This document shows positions 6,660 to 14,056 of a stretch of 15,855 nucleotides of DNA, one piece after another; position 1 is the stretch's first letter; every line of letters starts with the position of its first letter. This DNA comes from JBDLIL01 sp039714855 (lineage in GTDB: Bacteria; Patescibacteriota; Microgenomatia; UBA1400; PJMF01): NCBI GenBank assembly GCA_039714855.1, contig JBDLIL010000019.1, forward strand, positions 1-15,855. The letters run 5' to 3'. The notes under the pieces are model-generated. The model was not told the origin of the DNA. It ran no database searches and saw only the letters and a program-made list of their open reading frames with translations. Position numbers and translations under genes: made by a program.

Positions 6660-7724
6660 ATGATAAAAGATCTCATGACAAAAAAAATAATTATATTTAT
6701 TAAAAATATTTTTGCTTTTATAAAAAAACATTGGAAATTATCACTATTTTTAGTAGTAATAATTTTGGGCATAATTTTTTGGAGATACAAAAAAAGTCAA
6801 CAAAACATTGAAGATCTGAATTTTGAGAAACCTCAAATAGAAAATTTGACAAAAGTAATTGAAGTTTCTGGAGTGGTGGATGCCAAAGAAAAAGCTAGAC
6901 TCAGATTCATTGCTGGTGGCAGAGTCACTTATATAGGTGCACAAGAGGGTGAAGAGGTAAAAAAATGGCAAACTATAGCTAGTATCGATCGGGCAACACT
7001 CAAAAAACAAATGCAGCAAGATCTTAATCTCTACATGAAAGAACGCTGGGATTTTGAACAAAGCAAAGATGATACTGGTGATTATGATCTACTACCCCTT
7101 GAAACTAGAAGAACTAGAGACAAAGAGCAGTGGGATCTGGAAAACGAAGTTTTAGATGTAGAAATTGCTAGCATTGCTATTAAAAATACTGCCATTTATG
7201 CTCCCTTTGATGGTATTTTGACTGTATCACCTAGCAAAGTTGCGGGGGTGCAGTTATTGTCTACTGATTATTTCGAATTAGTAAATCCCAAAACCTTGGT
7301 ATTCAGAGCCACTGTTGATGAAGCTGATATTGCCCAAATTAAAAAAGGCCAAGTTGCTTCTTTAGAGCTTGATTCTTACCCAGATAAGATTTTTAGTAGC
7401 AATGTCGATTATATATCTTATACCAGTAGTCAATCCTCATCTGGCACTGTGTTTATAGTTGAATTTCCTCTGAGCAATGGATCTCTTGATGAATTACGCA
7501 TTGGTATGAACGGCGATGTTGCCATCACTGTAGATACTAGAGATCAGGTCATGAGTATTCCTTTCGAAGCCACCAGAGAAAGAGACGACAAAATACTAAT
7601 AGACGTTAAAACTGGCGAAAAAACTTTTGAAGAAAAAGAGATAAAAATAGATTTGGAAACTGAGGAAAAAGTGGAGGTTATCAGTGGCTTGAGTCTGGAA
7701 GATGAGATATTGATACCCAAATAA
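6660..7724 (+). CDS. macA: MacA/HlyD-type periplasmic adaptor subunit of an ABC exporter
   Basis: The 354-residue protein has a basic N-terminus and a membrane helix at about 27-42. The half-lipoyl motif follows (VIEVSGVVDAKEKARLRF and GGRVTYIGAQEGEEVKKWQ, about 67-104), then a short helical hairpin (111-175). The second lipoyl half is at 176-190 (NTAIYAPFDGILTVS), with a beta-barrel domain at about 205-255 and a membrane-proximal domain with LRIGMNGDVAITVDTR and a final GLSLEDEILIPK. This is the membrane-fusion-protein layout of MacA, YknX and related RND/ABC adaptors. The hairpin is short and no TolC gene is present, which fits a cell without a classical outer membrane. It is followed 4 bases later by the ATPase gene. 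Substrate is not visible; antimicrobial peptides, macrolides or envelope lipoproteins are possibilities from the family. Confidence 0.88.
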   Translation: MIKDLMTKKIIIFIKNIFAFIKKHWKLSLFLVVIILGIIFWRYKKSQQNIEDLNFEKPQIENLTKVIEVSGVVDAKEKARLRFIAGGRVTYIGAQEGEEVKKWQTIASIDRATLKKQMQQDLNLYMKERWDFEQSKDDTGDYDLLPLETRRTRDKEQWDLENEVLDVEIASIAIKNTAIYAPFDGILTVSPSKVAGVQLLSTDYFELVNPKTLVFRATVDEADIAQIKKGQVASLELDSYPDKIFSSNVDYISYTSSQSSSGTVFIVEFPLSNGSLDELRIGMNGDVAITVDTRDQVMSIPFEATRERDDKILIDVKTGEKTFEEKEIKIDLETEEKVEVISGLSLEDEILIPK

Positions 7725-7728
7725 ATTT

Positions 7729-8466
7729 ATGCTTCTGCAACTCAATAAAGTTTCCAAACATTACAAACTTGGTGATAATATTATCAAGGCCCTAGACAAT
7801 GTTTCGGTGAAAATTGATGAGGGTGAGTTTGTAGCTGTAATGGGACCTTCTGGAAGTGGTAAATCTACCTTTTTGCAAGTAGCTAGCATGTTAGCTCACC
7901 CCAGCGAAGGAAAAATTTATCTCAAAAACAAAAATGTAACTACTTACAATGAAATAGAAAGAGCGCGTTTAAGAAATAAAGAAATAGGTTTTATTTTTCA
8001 ACAATTCAATTTACTTGCCAGAACCTCTGCCTTAAATAATGTGGCCCTACCTTTGGTTTATGCTGGCGTAAGTAATGGCGAACAGCGAAGAATAGCTACT
8101 CAAATACTAGAAAAAGTGAGTTTAGGAGATCGTTTGCATAATACTCCCGCCCAGTTATCCGGTGGTCAACAACAGCGTGTCGCTGTTGCTAGAGCTTTAG
8201 TAAACCAGCCTAGTGTAATCTTTGCTGATGAACCAACCGGTAATTTAGATTCCAAATCTGGTGAAGATATCAAAAAATTGCTTATAGATTTAAATAAAGA
8301 AGGCAAAACTATCATTATGGTTACTCACGAATCAGAAGATGCCGCTATTGCGAAACGCCTGGTTTTACTAAGAGACGGTGTAAAAACATCAGATTGCCCT
8401 ATTAAATGCCTAAAAGATGTAGAAAAAGAATTAAAAAAGCAAAAAAACATAAAGCCAAAGAAATAA
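7729..8466 (+). CDS. macB: MacB-type ABC transporter ATP-binding protein
   Basis: A 245-residue nucleotide-binding subunit of the MacB/LolD/FtsE class. All catalytic motifs are present: Walker A GPSGSGKST (39-47), Q-loop FQQFNL (90-95), signature LSGGQQQR (143-150), Walker B VIFADEP with D167 and E168, D-loop GNLDS (171-175), and H-loop H200. The class-typical RLRNKEIGFIFQQFNLL is intact. The C-terminal tail is Lys-rich. It drives the FtsX-like permease encoded 3 bases downstream; the adaptor gene ends 4 bases upstream. In E. coli MacB both parts are one chain; here they are separate, as in Bacillus YknY/YknZ. The symbol indicates family, not proven orthology. Confidence 0.93.
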   Translation: MLLQLNKVSKHYKLGDNIIKALDNVSVKIDEGEFVAVMGPSGSGKSTFLQVASMLAHPSEGKIYLKNKNVTTYNEIERARLRNKEIGFIFQQFNLLARTSALNNVALPLVYAGVSNGEQRRIATQILEKVSLGDRLHNTPAQLSGGQQQRVAVARALVNQPSVIFADEPTGNLDSKSGEDIKKLLIDLNKEGKTIIMVTHESEDAAIAKRLVLLRDGVKTSDCPIKCLKDVEKELKKQKNIKPKK

Positions 8467-8469
8467 TAT

Positions 8470-9681
8470 ATGCTCAAGACTATTTTTATTATCGCTATCA
8501 GAGCACTCTTTAATAATAAAACTAGATCGTTTCTCACTATGTTGGGAGTTATCATTGGGGTGGGTAGCGTGGTTATGTTGACGAGCATCGGCACAGGATT
8601 ACAAGCCTATGTAGAGGATCAATTTGCTGATCTTGGAGCAAACACACTCTATGTGGTGCCCGGAAATCCTTTTGGCGACGATGGAGGTTTTGGTGGACCA
8701 GAGAGCGTGATTGAAAGCACTAAGCCAGTCTTAAAAGAAGTATATTTAAAAAAGATTTTGAGAAATAATCGCGATCTAATAAGCGATGGGGTCATAATGG
8801 GAGTAGCTACAAATCAAGCAAAATATAACAGCACTAGTAAAAAAGTGAGTCTGCTTGGCACTACTAGCAACTTTGAGGATATTTATAAAATGTCTGCTGC
8901 CAAGGGCGAATGGTTTTCAGATAATGAAAATAGTAAAAGCAAAAGAGTTTTAGTTTTGGGAGACAAAATAGCCGAAGAACTCTTTGGCAAAATAGATCCT
9001 ATCAACAAGAGAATGAAAGTTGGAGGCCAAACTTATACTGTAAAAGCGGTTTTAGAAAAAAAGGGCTCTAGTTTTGGGGGACCCAGCTTTGATAATTATA
9101 TATACTTGCCTATCAATACCTTGGAAGACAATTTGGATGTTCAATACATAGATAATTTCACACTCAATGTTATTGACAATGAGCATATTCAGGAAGCTAT
9201 TGATGCTGTAGAAAAAACCATGCTCAAAGAGCTAGATGAAGATGAATTTACTGTTGTTGATCAAACTCAAATCTTGGAAACTATTAATGGTATCTTAGGA
9301 ATGTTTACTATTGGCTTAGGTGGTATTGCAGCTATATCACTACTTGTAGGCGGCATTGGCATTATGAATATAATGTTGGTATCCGTAACCGAAAGAACTA
9401 GAGAAATTGGTTTGAGAAAAGCACTAGGTGCCACTCCCAATGTTATCTTGCTGCAATTTTTAATTGAAGCTGCTTTGCTTAGTATTTTTGGTGGCTTAAT
9501 TGGTTTGCTTATAGCATATCTAGGAACAGCAGCTATTCAGCCTTATTTTCCTGCCAAAGTTACCCTGGAAACAATAATTTTAGCTTTTGGAGTTTCTACA
9601 ATTGTGGGACTAGTGTTCGGTGCTGCTCCCGCCAGAAGAGCAGCTAAGCTGTCACCAATAGAAGCCTTAAGATATGAATAA
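8470..9681 (+). CDS. MacB-type ABC transporter permease (FtsX family)
   Basis: The 403-residue permease has a first membrane helix at about 21-42 (FLTMLGVIIGVGSVVMLTSIG), a large extracytoplasmic MacB_PCD domain (about 45-270), and three C-terminal helices (about 276-305, 328-352, 366-388). The FtsX signature is clear: SVTERTREIGLRKALGAT (305-322) and AAPARRAAKLSPIEALRYE at the end. In this family the extracytoplasmic domain moves with ATP hydrolysis and pushes substrate outward by mechanotransmission. A Gly/Asp-rich loop (FGDDGGFGGPE, 68-78) lies in the extracytoplasmic domain. It is the third gene of the exporter operon. Homologues are YknZ and MacB's membrane half; no symbol is assigned because the chain is split. 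Confidence 0.92.
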   Translation: MLKTIFIIAIRALFNNKTRSFLTMLGVIIGVGSVVMLTSIGTGLQAYVEDQFADLGANTLYVVPGNPFGDDGGFGGPESVIESTKPVLKEVYLKKILRNNRDLISDGVIMGVATNQAKYNSTSKKVSLLGTTSNFEDIYKMSAAKGEWFSDNENSKSKRVLVLGDKIAEELFGKIDPINKRMKVGGQTYTVKAVLEKKGSSFGGPSFDNYIYLPINTLEDNLDVQYIDNFTLNVIDNEHIQEAIDAVEKTMLKELDEDEFTVVDQTQILETINGILGMFTIGLGGIAAISLLVGGIGIMNIMLVSVTERTREIGLRKALGATPNVILLQFLIEAALLSIFGGLIGLLIAYLGTAAIQPYFPAKVTLETIILAFGVSTIVGLVFGAAPARRAAKLSPIEALRYE

Positions 9682-9684
9682 AGA

Positions 9685-9720
9685 GTTGTAAAGACACGCC
9701 ATAGCGTGTCTTTACTCAAC
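9685..9720. repeat. Strong palindrome after the exporter operon
   Basis: GTAAAGACACGC (9688-9699) and GCGTGTCTTTAC (9704-9715) are perfect reverse complements around a CATA loop. Outer GTTG and CAAC extend the stem across a two-base bulge. The stem could act as a terminator or 3'-end stabiliser, but there is no following T-run. The word AGACACGCCAT-GCGTGTCT resembles dispersed palindromes that I recall from several bacterial genomes, so a REP/MITE-like element is also likely. Confidence 0.7.
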
Positions 9721-9739
9721 ACAGTATACTAAAAACAAT

Positions 9740-10126
9740 ATGAATCCCCTGCATCCTATCAAATCATTGTTACTCTTTATCTTGTTTTTAACTGTAATGG
9801 CTGCTGGCACTTATGTTGCTTTCAACCGCGGCCTAATAAACAAAAATACTCTTGCAGAAGTCACATCTAGACTCAATCAAATTAATCCCAATGTTAATCC
9901 CGATATTAATACCCAATCCATAGAAGACATAACATTAAGTGCCAAAGAACAATCGCAAACTATGATAGAGAAAAGTGGAATTATTTTAGGGGAAAGTAAA
10001 GAATTTATTGATACTCAAGTAAAATCATCTGAAAATACAGAGCCTTTGCATAACAAGGTTTTTGAATACGCTAGATACATGTACTGCAAACAAGTGGTGG
10101 ATGATTTTGAGAAAATAAAAAATTAA
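9740..10126 (+). CDS. Small membrane-anchored protein, unknown
   Basis: No family is recognised. The 128-residue product has one N-terminal membrane helix (about 8-27), then a hydrophilic part with an Asn-rich segment (NQINPNVNPDINTQ), a predicted helical region (about 60-95), and a C-terminal motif with one Cys (YARYMYCKQVVDDFEKIKN). A TATACT at 9725-9730 lies 9 bases upstream of the ATG and may be a -10 box, which would give a nearly leaderless message; the palindrome just before it isolates the gene from the exporter. It ends 3 bases from the stop of the convergent ATPase gene. Confidence 0.6.
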   Translation: MNPLHPIKSLLLFILFLTVMAAGTYVAFNRGLINKNTLAEVTSRLNQINPNVNPDINTQSIEDITLSAKEQSQTMIEKSGIILGESKEFIDTQVKSSENTEPLHNKVFEYARYMYCKQVVDDFEKIKN

Positions 10127-10129
10127 AAA

Positions 10130-12469
10130 CTATAATTTTGCTCGCACTTTCATCTCAGCTTCTATACTTTCTTTATCTCTGCCATATTTGAGCCGACTCA
10201 ATTGCTTAATCATTTCTGACAATTTAAGATTCATTTTGGCTTCTATCGCATCCATATCTTTTGCCAAAGACATTGAAAAAGCTGGCACTGGCTCATTTTT
10301 AACAATAGTTTTCATATAGACATGAAACTTTTCAATATTAGTCAAATCATTTTCATTAAAAATTGGTGTAAATTCATGTTGTAAAAAGTTAGCATCGGGC
10401 ACACCCACTCTAAAGCTAATAATAGAACCCACGTTACCAAACACAGCGTTCTTAATTTCTTCATCTATCTGACCAATATACTGATTGGCTACCACTAAGT
10501 TTAATCTATACTTACGAGCTTCAGAAAGAATTACTGCAAAATCTTCGGTAGCATAGTTTTGAAACTCATCAACGTATAAAAAGAAATCTTCGCGTTGATC
10601 CATAGGCACATCTTGCCTACTCATGGCCGCTGTTAAAACTTTTGGTACTAAAATTAATCCCAAAAACTTAGCATCCTCTTCTCCTAAAATTCCTTTTGAT
10701 AAATTGCAAAGAATAACTTTCTTTTCATCCATGGCTTTGCGAAAATTAAAAGCACTTTTTTCCTGCCCAATAATATTACGCATGGTCTTATTGGTTACAA
10801 ATCTACCAAATTTAGAAACGATATAATCCAAAACTTCAGATTTGTGAAAGTCGCTTGTCTGTGCCATCTGGTCCGTCCAGTAACGTTTGACCACAGGATC
10901 TTTTACATAAGGCAGCATCTCTTCTACAAATTTAGCATCCGTGAGAATACGTACCATTTCCAAAAAAGTTCCACCTTGTTTGGCCATAATAGTCAACATA
11001 GCATTGCGAATAGCATGCTCAAATCTAGGACCAATAATACCCGTTCTGTGTGGATCGTACAGTTTGTACATAAGTCCGATCACACTACTAGTCACAAAGT
11101 GCCTTTGTTCTTCGGTATCGGCCTCCATAATATTCATACCCATAGGCCTCTCCAAATCAGATGGATTAAAATAAATTACATCTTCTGCTCTTTCAGGCGG
11201 CATCAGTTGTAGCAAATCTTCCACAAATTCACCATGTGGATCAATAGCACATACTCCATGCCCAGCTTCAATATCTTGCAAAATCATTTCTTTTAAGAAC
11301 TCAGATTTACCTGTACCAGTTTTTCCAATAATATACATATGTCTACGTCTATCTTTGATATCCATGTAAATTTTTCTCTCATCTCCTCGATAAATTGACG
11401 TACCCAAATGTAATCCAGAGGTAGGAATAGTATTAGGAGCTGGAGCATGTTTGGCGTTCAACCACTGTACATGGTGAGTTTCCACAGTTTTATTAGGGAA
11501 ATGAAATATGGTCGCTAACTCCTCGCTATTGAGTACCGGCATCCACCATCGGAGTAACGGCATATATCGATACAAAAAATCAATCATAAATAAATGTTTT
11601 ATAAAAATGCGAGCAGACTTAAAGCTATTATGTTCGCTGGTAAATTGGGCAAAAGCTCCGGTAATATTTCCCAAATGCATTTCTGCGCTATGTTGATCCG
11701 GTGAAGATACCACTGCTCTAATAGCTACACGAAAACCTCGTTTACCAATTTTATTGTTAATAGCTTCTATCTGTTTGGGATCGTGATCATAACTGGCAGT
11801 TTCCGGATCGGCTTCTTTTTTCTTTTTGCCACTAATATAAGAAGAGCCTTTATTTTGCCAGGATTTTCCTTCTGGCTGAATAATAATCTGCAGCATTGCT
11901 CCTTCGCCATCTCCCATCTTGGATAATGCTGAAGTAACTAGTGACAAACCGTCGGTAGGCAAATCTTTGTAATTTTTTATAGGAAAATAATTTGCTTTTT
12001 TAAATTTCAGACTAGCAAAAGCTACTCTGCCTTTTTCATTAAAAATATTTATCTCATCTACTTCTTTGATATCAGCATTGGGATAAGCTCCATGCACTTG
12101 TTTCTCTACATGGTCTCGCACTTTTTTGGAACAATTGATGTAAAAAGCAATGTCTTCCTTTAGAGCTACTATCTCAAAAGAGATTACATCTTCTGGCTTG
12201 GCCCAAGCAAACCACCCAGTTTTTTTCATCGAATAAAGTGAAGCAAACATTTGCTCGGCAGCATCAATTTTTATTTCATTTTCTTTTGGCAAACGAACCA
12301 GAAGCGTTACAAAATCCAAAGCATAATCTTCTCGCTTTCTATTTTTGAACCACTGAAAAAACATATAAACAAACACTGTTAATATACTCAAAACAATCAA
12401 CAAAACCACTACACTCATAGTGAATGAAATTATTTGCTCGGATATTATGTTTAAATTAAAATCATACAT
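10130..12469 (-). CDS. TraG/HerA-like (DUF87-type) membrane ATPase
   Basis: This 779-residue protein has one N-terminal membrane helix (about 15-40), a long region (50-340) found in CPR relatives, and a C-terminal RecA-like motor. Walker A is IGKTGTGKSE (381-390), followed by CAIDPHGE (407-414). Walker B is FFLYVDEFQN (629-638, D634 and E635), with a downstream LNLVVANQYIGQI sensor-like segment (656-668). These are traits of the VirD4/TraG coupling proteins and HerA-type DNA pumps. No relaxase, VirB4, VirB6 or pilin gene is present here. It may transport DNA or protein, or segregate DNA. The upstream 218-residue gene ends 6 bases before its ATG, so the two are cotranscribed and perhaps partners. 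Confidence 0.82.
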   Translation of the reverse strand: MYDFNLNIISEQIISFTMSVVVLLIVLSILTVFVYMFFQWFKNRKREDYALDFVTLLVRLPKENEIKIDAAEQMFASLYSMKKTGWFAWAKPEDVISFEIVALKEDIAFYINCSKKVRDHVEKQVHGAYPNADIKEVDEINIFNEKGRVAFASLKFKKANYFPIKNYKDLPTDGLSLVTSALSKMGDGEGAMLQIIIQPEGKSWQNKGSSYISGKKKKEADPETASYDHDPKQIEAINNKIGKRGFRVAIRAVVSSPDQHSAEMHLGNITGAFAQFTSEHNSFKSARIFIKHLFMIDFLYRYMPLLRWWMPVLNSEELATIFHFPNKTVETHHVQWLNAKHAPAPNTIPTSGLHLGTSIYRGDERKIYMDIKDRRRHMYIIGKTGTGKSEFLKEMILQDIEAGHGVCAIDPHGEFVEDLLQLMPPERAEDVIYFNPSDLERPMGMNIMEADTEEQRHFVTSSVIGLMYKLYDPHRTGIIGPRFEHAIRNAMLTIMAKQGGTFLEMVRILTDAKFVEEMLPYVKDPVVKRYWTDQMAQTSDFHKSEVLDYIVSKFGRFVTNKTMRNIIGQEKSAFNFRKAMDEKKVILCNLSKGILGEEDAKFLGLILVPKVLTAAMSRQDVPMDQREDFFLYVDEFQNYATEDFAVILSEARKYRLNLVVANQYIGQIDEEIKNAVFGNVGSIISFRVGVPDANFLQHEFTPIFNENDLTNIEKFHVYMKTIVKNEPVPAFSMSLAKDMDAIEAKMNLKLSEMIKQLSRLKYGRDKESIEAEMKVRAKL

Positions 12470-12475
12470 AACTCT

Positions 12476-13132
12476 TTATTCTGGATTTCGGATTTTTGAC
12501 TCTCGATAAATTACCTCTCCATTAAAAATTTTCATAATTTTCTTGGCAAATTCTACCAACCACCTAATGCTGTATTTGGGATTTTTTTTCTCACCCACCT
12601 TCTCAATTTCTGGAGTAATTGGCAATACTACTACGGCTTTTTTAGCCAATTTTATTGGTTGACTTAGATCTATATTTTCAGCATTAACGGCAATTTCCTG
12701 GGGTAGCTGATCTTGTTCTTCCACCTTTTGAACAAAAGCTTCAACTTCTGGAGCAATTTCTGCGCTCTCTTCATATTCTACCTGAGCTCCTGGAATAGAC
12801 TCAAATACTGTTGCTGCTTGCGCTTCTTTTTGAGTCGACCCTGTTTGCTGCGCTTGTTGCAATTGAACTACCTCATCAGCAGCCTTGGGCATTGCTTGAG
12901 CTACCATGCCAGACGCTACTATTCTATTGGGGACAGGATTAGTTACTCGTTTACTCTCCACTTCATCTAGCACTTCTTCCAAGACTTTTAATTTAGTTTT
13001 AGTAGACAAATCACTCTGTGGATCCGAAATCACTGCATTACCAGAAAAACCAGATTTAACTTTCCCTAAAATTTTCGAGGGATTAGTTTGATAGTTTTGG
13101 GAACTAGAAGAATTTTGGGCAGTATTGTCCAT
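12476..13132 (-). CDS. Disordered Gln/Glu-rich protein upstream of the ATPase
   Basis: No family is recognised. The 218-residue protein has no membrane helix and no cysteine. Residues 1-65 are Ser/Asn/Gln-rich with a Lys/Glu helix (TKLKVLEEVLDEVESKR); 85-150 are Gln/Ala/Glu-rich and probably disordered. The C-terminal part from about 155 is basic, with VVVLPITPEIEKVGEKKNPK followed by an amphipathic segment (YSIRWLVEFAKKIMKIFNGE) that could dock on a membrane or on the ATPase. The tight spacing to the ATPase gene suggests an accessory or adaptor role. The ATG at 13132 has no clear Shine-Dalgarno sequence. Confidence 0.6.
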   Translation of the reverse strand: MDNTAQNSSSSQNYQTNPSKILGKVKSGFSGNAVISDPQSDLSTKTKLKVLEEVLDEVESKRVTNPVPNRIVASGMVAQAMPKAADEVVQLQQAQQTGSTQKEAQAATVFESIPGAQVEYEESAEIAPEVEAFVQKVEEQDQLPQEIAVNAENIDLSQPIKLAKKAVVVLPITPEIEKVGEKKNPKYSIRWLVEFAKKIMKIFNGEVIYRESKIRNPE

Positions 13133-13164
13133 AGCTATATGATACAGCTTCTCTGGGAGAGTGA

Positions 13165-13683
13165 CTAGGGTTTTAACCCTACTATATGGCGCATCATGAT
13201 ACCATATTGATTAATTGCCCCACCTGGTAACTCAAGAACCATGTTTACCTGTGATTTTGGAGAGTATGTCGGCAAATCTTGCAACTTCATTCCAGGTTCA
13301 GGCATTGACACTGATTCTGTCAAATCAACCACAAGTCCGTTATCAATCCACACAAAGTCTAAATCAAACTTCATATCTTTCATCCAAAATTTTGGAATAT
13401 GTCTCTGTGGAAAAATAAAAAGCATGCCATCAATTTGCCCTGCCTGTCCGCCTTTGGTGGAACCTGTCGAATGGATGTCGATTCCTTCTCTGCCACTCAA
13501 GCCTTGAGTAATACTTTCTGGAGTATTAACTACTTCGACTTCTAGTTCTATCTCCTCACCAATTAGAATACTTATCTTTTGGTGATCTTGGATTCGAGAA
13601 GTTTGAGATTTATTTTGAAAAAAAAGAAAAAAAACTAACAACAAGAGAGCGGTTAAAACAAAGAAAAACAATTTCTTTTTCAC
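13165..13683 (-). CDS. DUF192 family protein, membrane-anchored
   Basis: A 172-residue protein with an N-terminal hydrophobic helix (4-22), so it is exported or anchored. The DUF192 hallmarks are present: VVNTPESITQGLSGREGI (51-68), GMLFIFPQ (86-93), FWMKDMKFDLDFVWID (99-114) and NMVLELPGG (147-155). Between GREGI and GMLF lies an extra Gly/Ser-rich loop (HSTGSTKGGQAGQID). The biochemical role of the family is unknown. The start is GTG: it overlaps the TGA of the preceding 32-codon gene (GTGA), so translation is probably coupled. Confidence 0.9.
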   Translation of the reverse strand: MKKKLFFFVLTALLLLVFFLFFQNKSQTSRIQDHQKISILIGEEIELEVEVVNTPESITQGLSGREGIDIHSTGSTKGGQAGQIDGMLFIFPQRHIPKFWMKDMKFDLDFVWIDNGLVVDLTESVSMPEPGMKLQDLPTYSPKSQVNMVLELPGGAINQYGIMMRHIVGLKP

Positions 13684-13778
13684 TTGGACTTTTTAGTTGT
13701 AGTAAAAAACACCGCAAACAAGCCTGCAAGCAAAGGAGCTGACATCAGAATTAGTATTGAAATTTCTCTATCATTCAT
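13680..13778 (-). CDS. 32-residue membrane microprotein
   Basis: A short gene hidden between its neighbours. It begins at an ATG with a strong Shine-Dalgarno sequence (AAAGGAG, 13783-13789, four bases before the ATG). The product is MNDREISILILMSAPLLAGL followed by FAVFFTTTKKSK: an acidic N-terminus, one membrane helix at about 6-25 and a basic C-terminus, which predicts N-out/C-in topology. It starts inside the last codons of the 78-residue gene (8-base overlap) and ends at TGA overlapping the GTG of the DUF192 gene. The overlaps on both sides and the strong ribosome site support a real gene; function is unknown. Confidence 0.72.
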   Translation of the reverse strand: MNDREISILILMSAPLLAGLFAVFFTTTKKSK

Positions 13779-14007
13779 GATTCTCCTTTCTTAGTTTTGT
13801 TGTTAATATAATAAGGCTAATATATAACAAAAGTCCCAAAAATGCTATTTCATATCTGACTTTCTCTATAACAAATTGCCCAACTACTAAAGATGCTAAA
13901 AACACATTAGCACTGTCTTTAAATAAATCTGCCAAGTGCTTTCTTTGATCACTATTTAGAATAATCTTGAAATTTTTTTTAGCTCCGAATTTGAATTTGA
14001 ATCTCAC
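13771..14007 (-). CDS. Small two-helix membrane protein
   Basis: A 78-residue product with a basic N-terminus (RFKFKFGAKKNFK), an amphipathic stretch (RKHLADLFKDSANVF) and two hydrophobic helices (about 35-48 and 53-69), ending in KLRKENHE. It resembles the small two-helix DUF6722-type proteins, though I cannot confirm that. The start is GTG at 14007; the predicted promoter would start transcription at or very near this codon, so the message may be leaderless. It overlaps the 32-residue gene by 8 bases and probably heads the run of minus-strand genes to 10130. Confidence 0.62.
   Translation of the reverse strand: MRFKFKFGAKKNFKIILNSDQRKHLADLFKDSANVFLASLVVGQFVIEKVRYEIAFLGLLLYISLIILTTKLRKENHE
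13783..13789 (-). promoter_or_regulatory. Shine-Dalgarno site of the 32-residue gene
   Basis: AAAGGAG on the minus strand ends four bases before the ATG at 13778. It lies inside the coding sequence of the 78-residue gene and is one of only two strong ribosome sites in the window; it decides that the short frame is translated. Confidence 0.7.
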
Positions 14008-14013
14008 CCAACA

Positions 14014-14042
14014 ATATTAATATAAATATCAAAGTATATCAA
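14014..14042 (-). promoter_or_regulatory. Predicted sigma-70-type promoter
   Basis: On the minus strand TTGATA (14042-14037, five of six to TTGACA) is followed after 17 bases by TAATAT (14019-14014, four of six to TATAAT). The expected start is about seven bases further, at 14007, which is the GTG of the 78-residue gene. The region lies in the 49-base gap after the aldehyde dehydrogenase gene. Confidence 0.5.
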
Positions 14043-14051
14043 TAAATATCA
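14026..14051 (-). repeat. Three phased TGATAT repeats
   Basis: TGATAT on the minus strand (ATATCA on the plus strand) occurs at 14026-14031, 14036-14041 and 14046-14051: exactly ten bases apart, one helical turn. The middle copy overlaps the predicted -35 box. Spacing and position suit an operator or activator array, but the region is very A/T-rich and chance cannot be excluded. Confidence 0.5.
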
Positions 14052-14056
14052 GATAC

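Noticed and set aside
9685..9720. Calling the palindrome a definite intrinsic terminator
   Set aside because: The stem is followed by TCAAC rather than a T-run, so it is listed as a repeat with possible terminator function.
10844..11212. A 122-codon open frame on the plus strand inside the ATPase gene
   Set aside because: It lies opposite a well-supported ATPase frame with intact motifs and has no ribosome site or recognisable domain.
10130..13132. Integrative conjugative element suggested by the TraG-like ATPase
   Set aside because: No relaxase, integrase, VirB4 or attachment repeats are present in the window.
13168..13181. AGGGT/ACCCT hairpin at the end of the DUF192 gene
   Set aside because: The stem has five pairs and overlaps the final codons; there is no T-run on the minus strand, and the next gene follows closely.
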